In this document: piece by piece, positions 1 through 8,759 of the stretch
Numbering within the stretch: position 1 is the first letter of the stretch
How the letters are laid out: the number at the start of each line of letters is the position of its first letter
Assembly: GCA_964468045.1 (NCBI GenBank)
Contig: CAYXTO010000016.1
Coordinates: forward strand, 1 to 64,000
Source: JAWKXU01 sp964468045
GTDB taxonomy: Bacteria > Pseudomonadota > Alphaproteobacteria > Sphingomonadales > Sphingomonadaceae
DNA length: 64,000 bases
Direction: 5' to 3'
Position numbers and translations under genes: made by a program
Notes under the pieces: model-generated
What the model was told of the DNA's origin: nothing
The model's input: only the letters and a program-made list of their open reading frames with translations
Databases searched by the model: none

Positions 1-153
1 CCGGAATACACCATCGCCTACACCGGAAATTACACCACGAGCGCGGACGCTAACTTGGTTGCGACCGGACGGCTGTCTGACGGCCAGTCGCAACCGCGGG
101 CGCGGGGATATTCGGCCATGGCCTGCTGGAGAAAAAGGAGCCTCAATCATTGA
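1..153 (+). CDS. 3' end of an unknown gene (partial)
   Basis: Frame 1 is open from the window edge to a TGA at 151-153 and encodes the last 50 residues of a protein that starts outside the window. The first half has codons ending mostly in G or C, which fits real coding. Its sequence (YTIAYTGNYTTSADANLVATG) is rich in Thr, Tyr and Asn, and the last 20 residues look like less constrained tail sequence. I do not recognise a family. The gene could also be a fragment left by a rearrangement, because the next gene downstream also has a damaged 5' region. Confidence 0.35.
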   Translation, partial: PEYTIAYTGNYTTSADANLVATGRLSDGQSQPRARGYSAMACWRKRSLNH

Positions 154-255
154 GCGTAAAGCCACTAGGTATAGTTCACGATGGCGATGCATTGCCTGGA
201 GATACAGTGTACGGCGGTCGTCATCCCGGGCAATTTTGCGGGAAATTGAAGGAGA

Positions 256-1179
256 ATGGATGATCCGCGAGATCGCCATGATGGCAGCGGTTGCGCTGGT
301 GCTGGCCGGCCGGGATGGAGACGCGTACTGACCCGGCTTTTGAGGGACCTTGGCGGAAATCTCGGGCATGATGCCCAACTCGTATCGCCGGCCGCGCGTT
401 CGGAGAGCGAGCCGCTTGCGCCCGCGTCAATCGGACCGGTCGCAGTCGAGCGCGCGCCGACGGTTCTTTCGATCGCCGGGATCGAGAAGTCCTTTGGCAA
501 GCGGAAGGTGCTTGACGATGTCGCGCTCGAAGTGCGGGCAGGCGAAATCGTGGGGCTTCTGGGGCCAAACGGGGCCGGCAAGACGCTCTGCTTCTATGCG
601 ATTGCCGGCCTGATGAGCGTGGATGCCGGCAGGATCGAGATTGGCGGTCAGGATGTCACCGCGCTTCCCATGGATCGAAGAGCGAAGCTGGGCCTCGGCT
701 ATCTTCCCCAGGAAGGATCGATCTTCCGCGGCATGACGGCTGCGGAGAATATCGCGGCCGTGCTCGAACTGCATATCGCCGATCGCGATGTAGCTGCCGC
801 GCGGCTCGATGAACTTCTTGCCGAGTTCAATATCGCCCACATTCGCGACGTTCCCGCACAGCGGTTGTCCGGCGGGGAACGCAGGCGCTGCGAGATCGCC
901 AGGGCCATGGCGGCAGCGCCCTCGGTCATCCTGCTCGATGAACCGTTCGCGGGCATCGATCCCATGTCGATCGCCGACGTCAAGGCGATGGTGCGAAAGC
1001 TCAAGCGAGAAGGCGTGGCGATCCTTCTGACCGACCACAATGTGCATGAGATGCTCGAACTGGTCGAGCGGGCCTATATCATCGATCAGGGCAGGATGCT
1101 GTTCGAGGGCGGCCCAGAAGCGGTACTCGACAACCCCGAAGTCCGGCATCGCTATCTTGGCGAGGGCTTCAGGATGTGA
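256..1179 (+). CDS. ABC transporter ATP-binding protein, LptB-like
   Basis: Nucleotide-binding subunit resembling LptB, the ATPase that powers lipopolysaccharide export. Visible motifs are Walker A GLLGPNGAGKT, signature RLSGGERRR, Walker B VILLDEPFAGIDP and an H-loop in LTDHNVHEM, the LptB-type form. The conserved ATPase begins near residue 69 (TVLSIAGIEKSFG), so the preceding residues are atypical. The ATG at 256 is only one base from the Shine-Dalgarno, which suits the ATG at 260 in another frame better, and no other ATG or GTG lies in frame before the domain. The true start may be a TTG, or the 5' end may be rearranged. It overlaps the tail of the convergent tetR gene by 11 bases. No LptC or LptA lies nearby, so it may be a spare copy. 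Confidence 0.75.
   Translation: MDDPRDRHDGSGCAGAGRPGWRRVLTRLLRDLGGNLGHDAQLVSPAARSESEPLAPASIGPVAVERAPTVLSIAGIEKSFGKRKVLDDVALEVRAGEIVGLLGPNGAGKTLCFYAIAGLMSVDAGRIEIGGQDVTALPMDRRAKLGLGYLPQEGSIFRGMTAAENIAAVLELHIADRDVAAARLDELLAEFNIAHIRDVPAQRLSGGERRRCEIARAMAAAPSVILLDEPFAGIDPMSIADVKAMVRKLKREGVAILLTDHNVHEMLELVERAYIIDQGRMLFEGGPEAVLDNPEVRHRYLGEGFRM
260..331 (+). pseudogene. Entericidin-like lipoprotein remnant
   Basis: A 23-residue reading frame begins MIREIAMMAAVALVLAG and ends GRDGDAY. The AAGGAG at 249-254 is well placed for the ATG at 260. The first 17 residues look like the signal peptide of entericidin-type small lipoproteins, which continue with a lipobox Cys and a short soluble part. Here the Cys and the following segment are missing and the frame stops almost at once. 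I read it as a decayed or internally deleted entericidin. Family assignment rests on the signal sequence only. Confidence 0.35.
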
Positions 1180-1891
1180 GGCGGTTACCGCGCCCTTCGT
1201 TCAGGAACGGAATGGCCTTTGCCATGAGGTCGAGCGCTCGCTCGATATAGGCAGCCTTTGTCCGGGTGGTGTTGTGCAGATCATGGCGCTGCAGGATGCG
1301 CTGGCGCGGCACGGTGACCAGCGCGTCGAAGAGAAAAGCAGCGAGGAACGGAAGATCGCCTGCTTCCTCGCTGTTCGGTTCGCTCGCCTCGGCAAGGATC
1401 GTCTGCATCAGATCGATGCCGAACTGGGTGCCGATCGCGGGCTGTGCCCGCATCATGCCCGGATTGTGGTTTGCCAGCCAGATGATGAGCGCTTCGATGC
1501 CCACGACATCGCCTTGAAGCGACAGGTCGAGCATCCTGCGAGCGATATAGGCGATTTTTTTGCGGGTGCTTCCTCGAGGGACCGATGCCGCGATCGGATC
1601 GAGATAGCGGGCAAGGCTGTGTTCCATGGCGGCGACGAGCAGGGCGAGCTTTGAGCCGAAGCGGGAATAGAGCGTTCGCTTCGATGTCTGTGCGGCGGCG
1701 GCGATAGCTTCCATACTCGTACCCTCGACGCCGCCGGCGATGAATTGGGCAAGCGCCGTCTCGAGGATATGATGTCCAAGCCGGGCTGCGACCTCCTGTG
1801 GCGGCCTTCCTCCCCTGGGATCGCGGGCAGGCAGACGCGAGCCGGTTCCCGATGCGGCGCCGTCATCTTTCATGAATCGCTCGCGGCCCAT
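1169..1891 (-). CDS. TetR/AcrR family transcriptional regulator
   Basis: A 240-residue repressor-type protein. The N-terminal TetR helix-turn-helix is clear: HILETALAQFIAGGVEGTSM followed by AAAAQTSKRTLYSRFGSK. The C-terminal half is helical, as in ligand-binding domains of efflux regulators. The frame is open back to 1993, but starting there would put the coding region across the dyad at 1952-1973, so I prefer the ATG at 1891 (or 1873). It is divergent from the efflux operon beginning at 2034 and most likely represses it and itself, with release by a transported compound. The ligand cannot be inferred. Confidence 0.85.
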   Translation of the reverse strand: MGRERFMKDDGAASGTGSRLPARDPRGGRPPQEVAARLGHHILETALAQFIAGGVEGTSMEAIAAAAQTSKRTLYSRFGSKLALLVAAMEHSLARYLDPIAASVPRGSTRKKIAYIARRMLDLSLQGDVVGIEALIIWLANHNPGMMRAQPAIGTQFGIDLMQTILAEASEPNSEEAGDLPFLAAFLFDALVTVPRQRILQRHDLHNTTRTKAAYIERALDLMAKAIPFLNEGRGNRLTS

Positions 1892-1951
1892 CGCTGCTTC
1901 ATTCCAGCTTTCGCGCTTGATCGGCAAGTGATACCGGGCAATATCAAAACC

Positions 1952-1973
1952 ACTAAGTGTAGATACTAATAGT
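1952..1973. promoter_or_regulatory. Probable TetR operator
   Basis: A 22-base imperfect palindrome, ACTA-N3-GTA-N2-TAC-N3-TAGT, with 7 of 11 base pairs symmetric. It sits between the divergent tetR (start 1891) and efflux operon (start 2034). Size, symmetry and position are typical of TetR-family operators that shut off both promoters. Binding is inferred. Confidence 0.6.
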
Positions 1974-2033
1974 CCGGAGAGGTGCTTGCCCATAGGCGTA
2001 CCGCCTGTTTGAACCAGAATGGAACCGGACTAG

Positions 2034-3503
2034 ATGGCTCGCAGCGCTCATATTACTGGCCGTTTATGCGGGTTCCGGGCCGTCATGGCGGCGATGATCG
2101 TGCCATCTTTCCTGTCCGGCTGTTCCTTCGCGCCGCCCAATGTCCGGCCGGCCCAGCCGGTGCCGCAGGACTATCCCGCGCCAGCCGCGCTGGGCGCGTC
2201 CATCGCGCGGATCGGTTGGCATGATTTCTTCCGGGAAGAGCATCTGCGTGTGCTGATCGCGGCCGCGCTGGAGAACAACCGCGATATCCGTATCGCCGCG
2301 GCCCGCGTCGATCAGGCGCGCGCGGCCTGGCGTATCGAGGGATCGGCGCTCTATCCCGAACTCAACGCCGTCGGCACCGGCACGCGGGGTCGTTCCATCA
2401 TCAGCCTGCCGGGCGCAGGCACGCAGAGCTATGACATCAAGCAGGTCACCGCGCAGGTGAGCGCGAGCTGGGAAATCGATTTCTGGGGCCGTCTGCGCAA
2501 CCTGAACGACGCCGCGCGCAATCGTTATCTGGCGACGGAAGAGGCGAAGCGCGCCGTTGCCACCGGCCTGATCGCGCAGGTCGCCAATGGCTATCTGCTG
2601 GAGCGCGAATATGAGGAACGCCTCGCGCTTGCCCGGCGGACGATCGTCACGCGCGAGGACTCACTGCGGATCATGCGCCGCCGCTATGAAGTCGGGTCCG
2701 GCTCGAAGCTCGAAATGACCCAGGCGCAGTTGCTGCTGGCGCAGGCGCAGGATGCGCTGCAAGCGCTTGAGCAGGACCGCGACGTGAACCGCAACGCGCT
2801 GGCGCTGCTGGTCGGGCGGCCCGTGGAGATCGTGCCTGGGCCCCTCGGTCTTGCCGAAACCGGACCGGATATCGCCCTTCCGCCGGGCTTGCCCTCCGAC
2901 CTTCTGGTCAACCGGCCTGATATCGTGGCGGCGGAATATCAATTGCGGGCGGCCAACGCCGATATCGGCGCGGCGCGGGCGGCGTTCTTTCCCAATATCA
3001 GCCTGACGGGTGCCTTCGGCACGGCGAGTTCCGATCTCGACGGGCTGTTCGGCGACGGGAGCCGCGCGTGGAGCTTCACCCCGACGATCGCCCTGCCGCT
3101 GTTCAATGCGGGCCGCCTTTCCGGCAACCTCGATCTGGCGAAAGCGCGGCAGGTCGAAGCCGTGGCCAGCTATGAAAAGACCGTGCAGGGCGCGTTTCGT
3201 GATGTTTCCGACGCGCTGGTCCGGCGCCGGCAACTGGCGTTGCGGATCGACACCGCGCGCAGCTCGCTGGACGCCTTGCGCGAACGGGCTCGGCTGGCCG
3301 GGTTGCGGTTCGACAACGGGCGTTCGGCCTATTTGGAAGTGCTGGACGCGCAACGCGACCTTTTCGACACCGAACAGGCGCTGATCCAGTTGCGCCGCGC
3401 TCATCTGGCGAGCGGCATAGCCCTCTACGCGGCGCTTGGCGGGGGCTTTCCCGCCGAAGTCGTCCACGACAGCAACGATCAAGGCGGAGAACACAGGCGA
3501 TGA
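2034..3503 (+). CDS. Efflux outer-membrane lipoprotein, NodT/OprM family
   Basis: Outer-membrane channel of a tripartite efflux system, 489 residues, usual for the family. The signal peptide ends in a lipobox (SFLSGC), so the protein is lipid-anchored. Two outer-membrane-efflux repeats follow. Typical motifs are ASWEIDFWGRLRN in the first and NADIGAARAAFFPNISLTGAFG in the second, plus RPDIVAAEYQLRAAN. It is the first gene of an operon whose next gene overlaps it (ATGA at 3500-3503). Here the partner is an ABC pump rather than an RND pump. A TetR dyad lies upstream. Confidence 0.9.
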   Translation: MARSAHITGRLCGFRAVMAAMIVPSFLSGCSFAPPNVRPAQPVPQDYPAPAALGASIARIGWHDFFREEHLRVLIAAALENNRDIRIAAARVDQARAAWRIEGSALYPELNAVGTGTRGRSIISLPGAGTQSYDIKQVTAQVSASWEIDFWGRLRNLNDAARNRYLATEEAKRAVATGLIAQVANGYLLEREYEERLALARRTIVTREDSLRIMRRRYEVGSGSKLEMTQAQLLLAQAQDALQALEQDRDVNRNALALLVGRPVEIVPGPLGLAETGPDIALPPGLPSDLLVNRPDIVAAEYQLRAANADIGAARAAFFPNISLTGAFGTASSDLDGLFGDGSRAWSFTPTIALPLFNAGRLSGNLDLAKARQVEAVASYEKTVQGAFRDVSDALVRRRQLALRIDTARSSLDALRERARLAGLRFDNGRSAYLEVLDAQRDLFDTEQALIQLRRAHLASGIALYAALGGGFPAEVVHDSNDQGGEHRR

Positions 3504-4573
3504 CGGCGTCCCGGAAGACATGGCTCATCAGGGGCGGCATCGCGGCGGCGCTCGTCGTTGTAGCTCTGCTCCTTTGGCAGGTGCTCAAGCCCGGCGATTT
3601 GCCCGAAGGCATCGTCGGCGGTAACGGCCGGATCGAAGCGGTTGAAATCGACGTTTCCGCCAAATCGCCCGGCCGCATCCGCGAAATCCTGGTCGACGAA
3701 GGCGCGTTCGTGCAGGCGGGGCAAGTCGTCGCCCATATGGATACGGACGTGCTGAGTGCCCAGAGGGCCGAAGCCGAAGCGCAACTGGCGCAGGCGCTGA
3801 ACGGCATCCAGATCGCGACCAGCCAGGTCGCGCAGCAGCAGAGCAACCGGGCGGCGGCTCTCGCCGGCGTCCGCCAGCGTGAGGCGGAGCTGAACGCGGC
3901 GCGCAAGCGGCTGGCGCGATCGGAAACGCTGGCGCGAGAAGGTGCGACCGCCGTGCAGGAACGGGATGACGATCAGGCCCGCGTCGAAGGCGCGGCGGCG
4001 GCAGTGGAGGCCGCTCGCGCCCAACTCGCGGCCGTCGACGCGGCGATCACGACGGCGCGCAACCAGGTGATCGGCGCGCGTTCGCAGGTCGATGCCGTGC
4101 GCGCCACCATCCAGCGGATCGAGGCCGATATCCGCGACAGCGACCTCAAGGCGCCGACGGCCGGCCGCGTGCAATATCGCGTCGCCCAGCCGGGCGAAGT
4201 CGTGGGTGGCGGCGGGCGCGTGCTCAACCTGGTCAATCTGGGCGACGTCTACATGACCTTCTTCCTGCCGGAAACGGTCGCGGGCAAGGTGGCGCTGGGC
4301 AGCGATGTACGCATCGTGCTCGATGCGCTTCCGGATCGTGCGATCCCTGCGAAAGTCAGCTTCGTTGCCGATGTGGCCCAGTTCACGCCCAAGACGGTGG
4401 AGACGCAAAGCGAGCGCCAGAAACTGATGTTCCGCGTGAAGGCGCAGATCGATCGCAAGTTGCTCGATCGCTATATCACCCAGGTCAAGACCGGCCTTCC
4501 GGGCATGGCCTATGTGCGGATCGATCCGAAATCCGAATGGCCCGCGAAACTGACCGTCAACGTGCCGCAATGA
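3500..4573 (+). CDS. HlyD-family membrane-fusion (adaptor) protein
   Basis: Periplasmic adaptor of 357 residues linking an inner-membrane ABC exporter to the outer-membrane channel. It has one N-terminal membrane segment (about residues 9-27, IAAALVVVALLLWQVL), a biotinyl-lipoyl half-motif (GRIREILVDEGAFVQAGQVV), a long alanine/glutamine-rich coiled coil (about 75-195), then DLKAPTAGRVQYRVAQPGEV and a beta-barrel domain. Layout and partners resemble the YhiI/YbhG type. The start ATG overlaps the stop of the upstream gene, and its own stop overlaps the next start (ATGA at 4570-4573), which shows translational coupling. Confidence 0.9.
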   Translation: MTASRKTWLIRGGIAAALVVVALLLWQVLKPGDLPEGIVGGNGRIEAVEIDVSAKSPGRIREILVDEGAFVQAGQVVAHMDTDVLSAQRAEAEAQLAQALNGIQIATSQVAQQQSNRAAALAGVRQREAELNAARKRLARSETLAREGATAVQERDDDQARVEGAAAAVEAARAQLAAVDAAITTARNQVIGARSQVDAVRATIQRIEADIRDSDLKAPTAGRVQYRVAQPGEVVGGGGRVLNLVNLGDVYMTFFLPETVAGKVALGSDVRIVLDALPDRAIPAKVSFVADVAQFTPKTVETQSERQKLMFRVKAQIDRKLLDRYITQVKTGLPGMAYVRIDPKSEWPAKLTVNVPQ

Positions 4574-7320
4574 CGGAAGCTGTCGCCCGCGTTTCGGGCG
4601 TGAGCCTGCATTACGGCAAGGTGCTGGCGCTCGATGATGTGAATCTTGAAATCCCCGCCGGGCGCATGGTGGCGATGATCGGCCCGGACGGCGTCGGCAA
4701 GTCCAGCCTGTTTTCCCTGATCGCGGGCGCGCGAGCCATCCAGGAGGGCCGGGTCGAGGTGCTGGGCGGCGACATGGCCGAGGCCCGCCACCGCAACGCC
4801 GTGTGTCCGCGCATCGCCTATATGCCGCAGGGGCTGGGCAAGAACCTCTATCCTACGCTCTCCATCGACGAAAATCTCGAATTCTTCGGGCGGTTGTTCG
4901 GGCAGGACGCGGCCGAACGCGAGCGCCGCATTGCCGACCTCACCGAAAGCACGGGCCTCGCGCCGTTCCGCAAGCGCCCGGCGGGCAAGCTTTCGGGCGG
5001 CATGAAGCAGAAGCTCGGCTTGTGCTGCGCGCTCATCCACGATCCCGATTTCCTGCTGCTGGATGAGCCGACAACCGGCGTCGATCCCATGTCGCGCGCG
5101 CAATTCTGGGATCTGATCGACCGCATCCGCGCGAACCGCCCGCACATGAGCGTGCTGGTCGCCACGGCCTATATGGAAGAGGCCGAACGCTTCGACTGGC
5201 TAATCGCGATGGACGCGGGAAAGGTGCTGGCCACCGGCACCGCAGCCGACTTCTATGCACGCACCGGCGAACAGTCGCTGGAACAGGCGTTTATCTCGAT
5301 GCTTCCCGAGGAGCGCCGCCGCGGGCACAAGCCGGTGGAGATTCCGCCGCGCAGCGACGGCGGCGAGGCCGAGATCGCCATCGAGGCGCAGGGGCTCACC
5401 ATGCGTTTCGGTGATTTCACGGCAGTCGATCATGTCGATTTTCGCATCGAGCGCGGCGAGATCTTTGGATTCCTCGGCTCCAACGGCTGCGGCAAGTCGA
5501 CCACCATGAAGATGCTGACCGGCCTGCTGAAAGCCAGCGAAGGCCAGGCCTGGCTGTTCGGCCGCGAGGTCGAGAATGACGACATGGCGACGCGCCGGCG
5601 CGTTGGCTATATGAGCCAGGCCTTCTCGCTCTACTCGGAACTGACGGTCCGGCAGAACCTCGAGCTGCATGCCCAGCTCTTCCATGTTCCCGCCGGGGAA
5701 GTGCCGGCCCGCGTGAGGGAAATGGCGCAGCGGTTCGGCCTGGATGGCATCATGGATGCGTTGCCCGGCGCCTTGCCGCTGGGCCAGCGCCAGCGGCTCA
5801 GCCTAGCCGTCGCCATGATCCACAAGCCGGAAATGCTGATCCTGGATGAACCGACGTCCGGCGTCGATCCGATCGCGCGGGACCAGTTCTGGCAGATGAT
5901 GATCGACCTGTCCCGGCGCGACAAGGTGACGATCTTCATTTCCACGCACTTCATGAACGAAGCGGAGCGGTGCGACCGCATATCGCTGATGCATGCGGGC
6001 AAGGTGCTGGTCAGCGACACCCCCGCCGCCATTGTCGAGAACCGCGGCGCGGCGGACCTGGAAGAAGCGTTCATCGCCTATCTTCAGGATGCGAGCGGCG
6101 AGACGCCGACAGAAAAGAGGGACGATCCGGTTCCTGCGGGCGCGCCTGCCGCGGCCGATCAGGACATTTCGGCTGCACCGGCCCGCTCCCCATGGTTCAT
6201 GCGGCGCCGGATGATGAGCTATGCCCGGCGCGAAGGGCTGGAATTGCGCCGCGATCCCATCCGCGCCACCCTGGCCCTGCTGGGCAGCGTCATCCTGATG
6301 TTCATCATGGGCTATGGCATCAGCATGGACGTGGAGGACTTGCCGTTCGCCGTGCTGGACCGCGACGGCACGACCACCAGCGAGAACTACGTCCTCAACC
6401 TGGCCGGATCGCGCTATTTCATCGAACGGCCGCCGATCACCGACTATAGCCAGTTGGACCGGCGGATGCGCTCGGGCGAACTGAGCGTGGCCCTGGAGAT
6501 TCCGCCCAATTTCGCGCGCGACCTGCGCCGGGGCGTGCCGGTGCAGATCGGTGTATGGGTCGATGGCGCCATGCCGCAGCGGGCCGAGACCGTGCAAGGC
6601 TATGTCCAGGCCCTGCATGCCCACTGGCTCAGTGAAATGGCCGTGCAGGAAACAGGTGCGCGGCCATCGATGGGTCTCGTCAATATCGAGCTGCGCTATC
6701 GTTACAATCCGGACGTGAAAAGCCTTGTAGCCATCGCGCCGGCCGTGATTCCGATGATGCTGCTCTTGTTCCCGGCGATGCTGACGGCTTTGAGCGTGGT
6801 GCGGGAAAAGGAGCTGGGTTCCATCGTCAATTTCTACGTGACGCCGATCAGCAAGGTGGAATTCCTGCTGGGCAAGCAGCTTCCCTATGTCGCGCTCGCC
6901 ATGCTGAACTATGTCTTGCTGGTGTTCCTCGCCGTCACGATGTTCGGTGTGCCGTTGACGGGCAGTTTCCTCGCGATGACGCTGGGCGCTCTCTTCTATA
7001 CGCTGTCGGCGACGGCCATCGGCCTGCTGTTCTCCATCTTCATGCGCAGCCAGATTGCCGCGATGTTCGCCACCGCCATCGGCACGATCCTGCCCGCCGT
7101 GCAGTTTTCCGGCCTGATCAACCCGGTGTCCTCGCTCGAGGGGGCGGGCGCGGTGATCGGATCGATATATCCCGCGACCTGGTTCGTCACCATCTGCCGC
7201 GGCGTCTTTTCCAAGGGGCTGGGCTTCGCCGACCTCTGGCCTGACCTTCTCGTGCTGTTCGCGACGTTTCCCGTCATCCTGGCGCTGTGTGTCGCGTTGC
7301 TGCGTAAGCAGGAGAGCTGA
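4570..7320 (+). CDS. ABC transporter with two ATPase domains fused to an ABC-2 permease (RbbA/YhiH-like)
   Basis: A 916-residue fusion. The first ATPase domain carries a Walker A variant GPDGVGKSS, signature KLSGGMKQK and Walker B FLLLDEPTTGVDP. The second carries GSNGCGKST, a signature position reading PLGQRQR in place of SGGQ, and LILDEPTSGVDP. A linker near residues 515-545 leads to an ABC-2 permease with one membrane segment, a large periplasmic loop and about five C-terminal segments. This is the arrangement of RbbA/YhiH, exporters paired with an HlyD adaptor. The ATG at 4570 overlaps the adaptor stop and is preferred to the upstream in-frame ATG at 4537. The altered second signature suggests unequal ATP sites. 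Confidence 0.9.
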   Translation: MTEAVARVSGVSLHYGKVLALDDVNLEIPAGRMVAMIGPDGVGKSSLFSLIAGARAIQEGRVEVLGGDMAEARHRNAVCPRIAYMPQGLGKNLYPTLSIDENLEFFGRLFGQDAAERERRIADLTESTGLAPFRKRPAGKLSGGMKQKLGLCCALIHDPDFLLLDEPTTGVDPMSRAQFWDLIDRIRANRPHMSVLVATAYMEEAERFDWLIAMDAGKVLATGTAADFYARTGEQSLEQAFISMLPEERRRGHKPVEIPPRSDGGEAEIAIEAQGLTMRFGDFTAVDHVDFRIERGEIFGFLGSNGCGKSTTMKMLTGLLKASEGQAWLFGREVENDDMATRRRVGYMSQAFSLYSELTVRQNLELHAQLFHVPAGEVPARVREMAQRFGLDGIMDALPGALPLGQRQRLSLAVAMIHKPEMLILDEPTSGVDPIARDQFWQMMIDLSRRDKVTIFISTHFMNEAERCDRISLMHAGKVLVSDTPAAIVENRGAADLEEAFIAYLQDASGETPTEKRDDPVPAGAPAAADQDISAAPARSPWFMRRRMMSYARREGLELRRDPIRATLALLGSVILMFIMGYGISMDVEDLPFAVLDRDGTTTSENYVLNLAGSRYFIERPPITDYSQLDRRMRSGELSVALEIPPNFARDLRRGVPVQIGVWVDGAMPQRAETVQGYVQALHAHWLSEMAVQETGARPSMGLVNIELRYRYNPDVKSLVAIAPAVIPMMLLLFPAMLTALSVVREKELGSIVNFYVTPISKVEFLLGKQLPYVALAMLNYVLLVFLAVTMFGVPLTGSFLAMTLGALFYTLSATAIGLLFSIFMRSQIAAMFATAIGTILPAVQFSGLINPVSSLEGAGAVIGSIYPATWFVTICRGVFSKGLGFADLWPDLLVLFATFPVILALCVALLRKQES

Positions 7321-7321
7321 T

Positions 7322-8446
7322 ATGCGCCACGCGGCCAACATCTACCGGCTCGGCATCAAGGAACTGCGCAGCCTGTGGCGCGATCCGATGATGCTGTTCC
7401 TGATCCTCTATTCGTTCTCGGTGGGGATCTACGTCGCGGCAACCGCCATGCCGGAAACGCTGCACAAGGCGCCTATCGCGATCGTCGATGAAGACCAGTC
7501 GCAGCTTTCCAGCCGGATAACCGGCGCCTTTTATCCGCCGCACTTCACGCCCCCTTCGATCGTGGGACTGAACGAAGTGGACAAGGGGCTGGATGCCGGG
7601 CGCTATACGTTCGCTCTCGACATCCCGCCCGATTTTCAGCGAGACGTACTTGCGGGACGCCAACCCGGCTTGCAGCTCAACGTTGACGCTACGCGGATGA
7701 GCCAGGCTTTCACGGGCGGCGGCTACATCCAGCAGATCGTGCAGGGCGAAGTTGCCGAATTCATGAAAGGCACGCGTGCGAGCACGCCGGTCCCGGTCGA
7801 GCTGGCGCTGCGCGTGCGGTTCAATCCTACGCTGGCGCAAAGCTGGTTCGGCGCGGTCATGGAAATCATCAACAGCGTCACCATGCTGTCGATCGTGCTG
7901 ACGGGCGCGGCCCTGATCCGCGAGCGCGAGCACGGCACGATCGAACACCTGCTAGTGATGCCGGTGACGCCGTTCGAGATCATGGCCAGCAAGGTCTGGG
8001 CCATGGGGCTCGTTGTCCTGGTCGCCTGCGCTTTCGCGCTTTTCGTGATGGTGGAAGGGGTACTGTCCGTTCCCGTCGAAGGGTCGATCGCGCTGTTCCT
8101 CGCCGGAGCGGGGCTGCACCTGTTCGCCACGACCTCCATCGGCATCTTCATGGGGACGATCGCGCGCTCCATGCCGCAGTTCGGCTTGTTGCTGATGCTG
8201 GTGCTGCTGCCGTTGCAGATGCTGTCCGGCGGTTCGACGCCGCGCGAAAGCATGCCGGAGTTCGTCCAGACGGTCATGTTGGCCGCGCCCACCACCCATT
8301 TCGTGAAGATGGCGCAGGCCATCCTTTACCGGGGCGCGGGCTTTGACGTGGTCTGGCCCCAGTTCCTGGCTATCATTGCTATCGGCGCGATCTTCTTCGC
8401 CATTGCGTTGGCGCGGTTCCGGCGAACCATCGGCACGATGGCGTGA
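7322..8446 (+). CDS. ABC-2 type permease (YhhJ-like)
   Basis: A 374-residue integral membrane protein with one N-terminal segment, a periplasmic region of about 140 residues and five or six C-terminal segments, including SMPQFGLLLMLVLLPLQMLSG and the family motif EREHGTIEHLLVMPVTP. It probably pairs with the permease half of the preceding fusion protein to form the membrane channel. The ATG at 7322 follows AGGAGAGCTGAT and lies one base after the upstream stop. An ATG further up at 7289 would overlap the previous gene by 32 bases and lacks support. Confidence 0.9.
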   Translation: MRHAANIYRLGIKELRSLWRDPMMLFLILYSFSVGIYVAATAMPETLHKAPIAIVDEDQSQLSSRITGAFYPPHFTPPSIVGLNEVDKGLDAGRYTFALDIPPDFQRDVLAGRQPGLQLNVDATRMSQAFTGGGYIQQIVQGEVAEFMKGTRASTPVPVELALRVRFNPTLAQSWFGAVMEIINSVTMLSIVLTGAALIREREHGTIEHLLVMPVTPFEIMASKVWAMGLVVLVACAFALFVMVEGVLSVPVEGSIALFLAGAGLHLFATTSIGIFMGTIARSMPQFGLLLMLVLLPLQMLSGGSTPRESMPEFVQTVMLAAPTTHFVKMAQAILYRGAGFDVVWPQFLAIIAIGAIFFAIALARFRRTIGTMA

Positions 8447-8458
8447 GGAGGCAGTCGA

Positions 8459-8614
8459 ATGTCAGAACACCAAATTGCGTGGGACATCGTAACGATGCTT
8501 CAGACTAACGATTGCCGAACGGTTCCGCGCAGGTTTCGCAGGAGAATAATACCGGCGGCGGTGTCGCGGATCCTGAGCCAGGTTTTCGAAACAGCGAATC
8601 CACGATTGCCCTAG
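8459..8614 (+). CDS. Small ORF after the efflux operon, possibly a truncated gene
   Basis: An ATG at 8459 follows a very good ribosome-binding site (GAGGAGG at 8444-8450) 12 bases after the permease stop. It opens a 51-codon frame beginning MSEHQIAWDIVTMLQTND. The later residues are arginine-rich and unremarkable. The strong start and operon position suggest that an authentic fifth gene once began here. The short length and lack of a domain suggest it is now broken. Function unknown. Confidence 0.35.
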   Translation: MSEHQIAWDIVTMLQTNDCRTVPRRFRRRIIPAAVSRILSQVFETANPRLP

Positions 8615-8625
8615 CAGCCTCACGC

Positions 8626-8647
8626 GTCAGCCATAGCGCTGGCTGAC
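8626..8647 (+). terminator. Hairpin after the efflux operon
   Basis: GTCAGCC and GGCTGAC form a perfect 7-base stem around an 8-base loop. No T-run follows, so it is at best a weak intrinsic terminator or a transcript-end stabiliser. It lies 12 bases after the small ORF at the end of the efflux operon. Confidence 0.35.
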
Positions 8648-8759
8648 GGCTGTGAATGCCCCCTATCTCCCATAGGTATCACAACGGCTTCTTCTGGCAC
8701 GTTTGCCGGTGCACGGCCAACACAACCCAAGGAGATGGCATGAATGACTGGTGATCGGC

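Noticed and set aside
172..185. ACTAGGTATAGT as a second TetR operator before the LptB-like gene
   Set aside because: Only the outer ACTA/TAGT bases agree and the spacing (12 bases) differs from the 22-base dyad at 1952.
5803..7341. A 512-codon open frame opposite the ABC fusion gene
   Set aside because: Antisense shadow rich in His, Gln and Arg, while the plus-strand gene has all ABC motifs.
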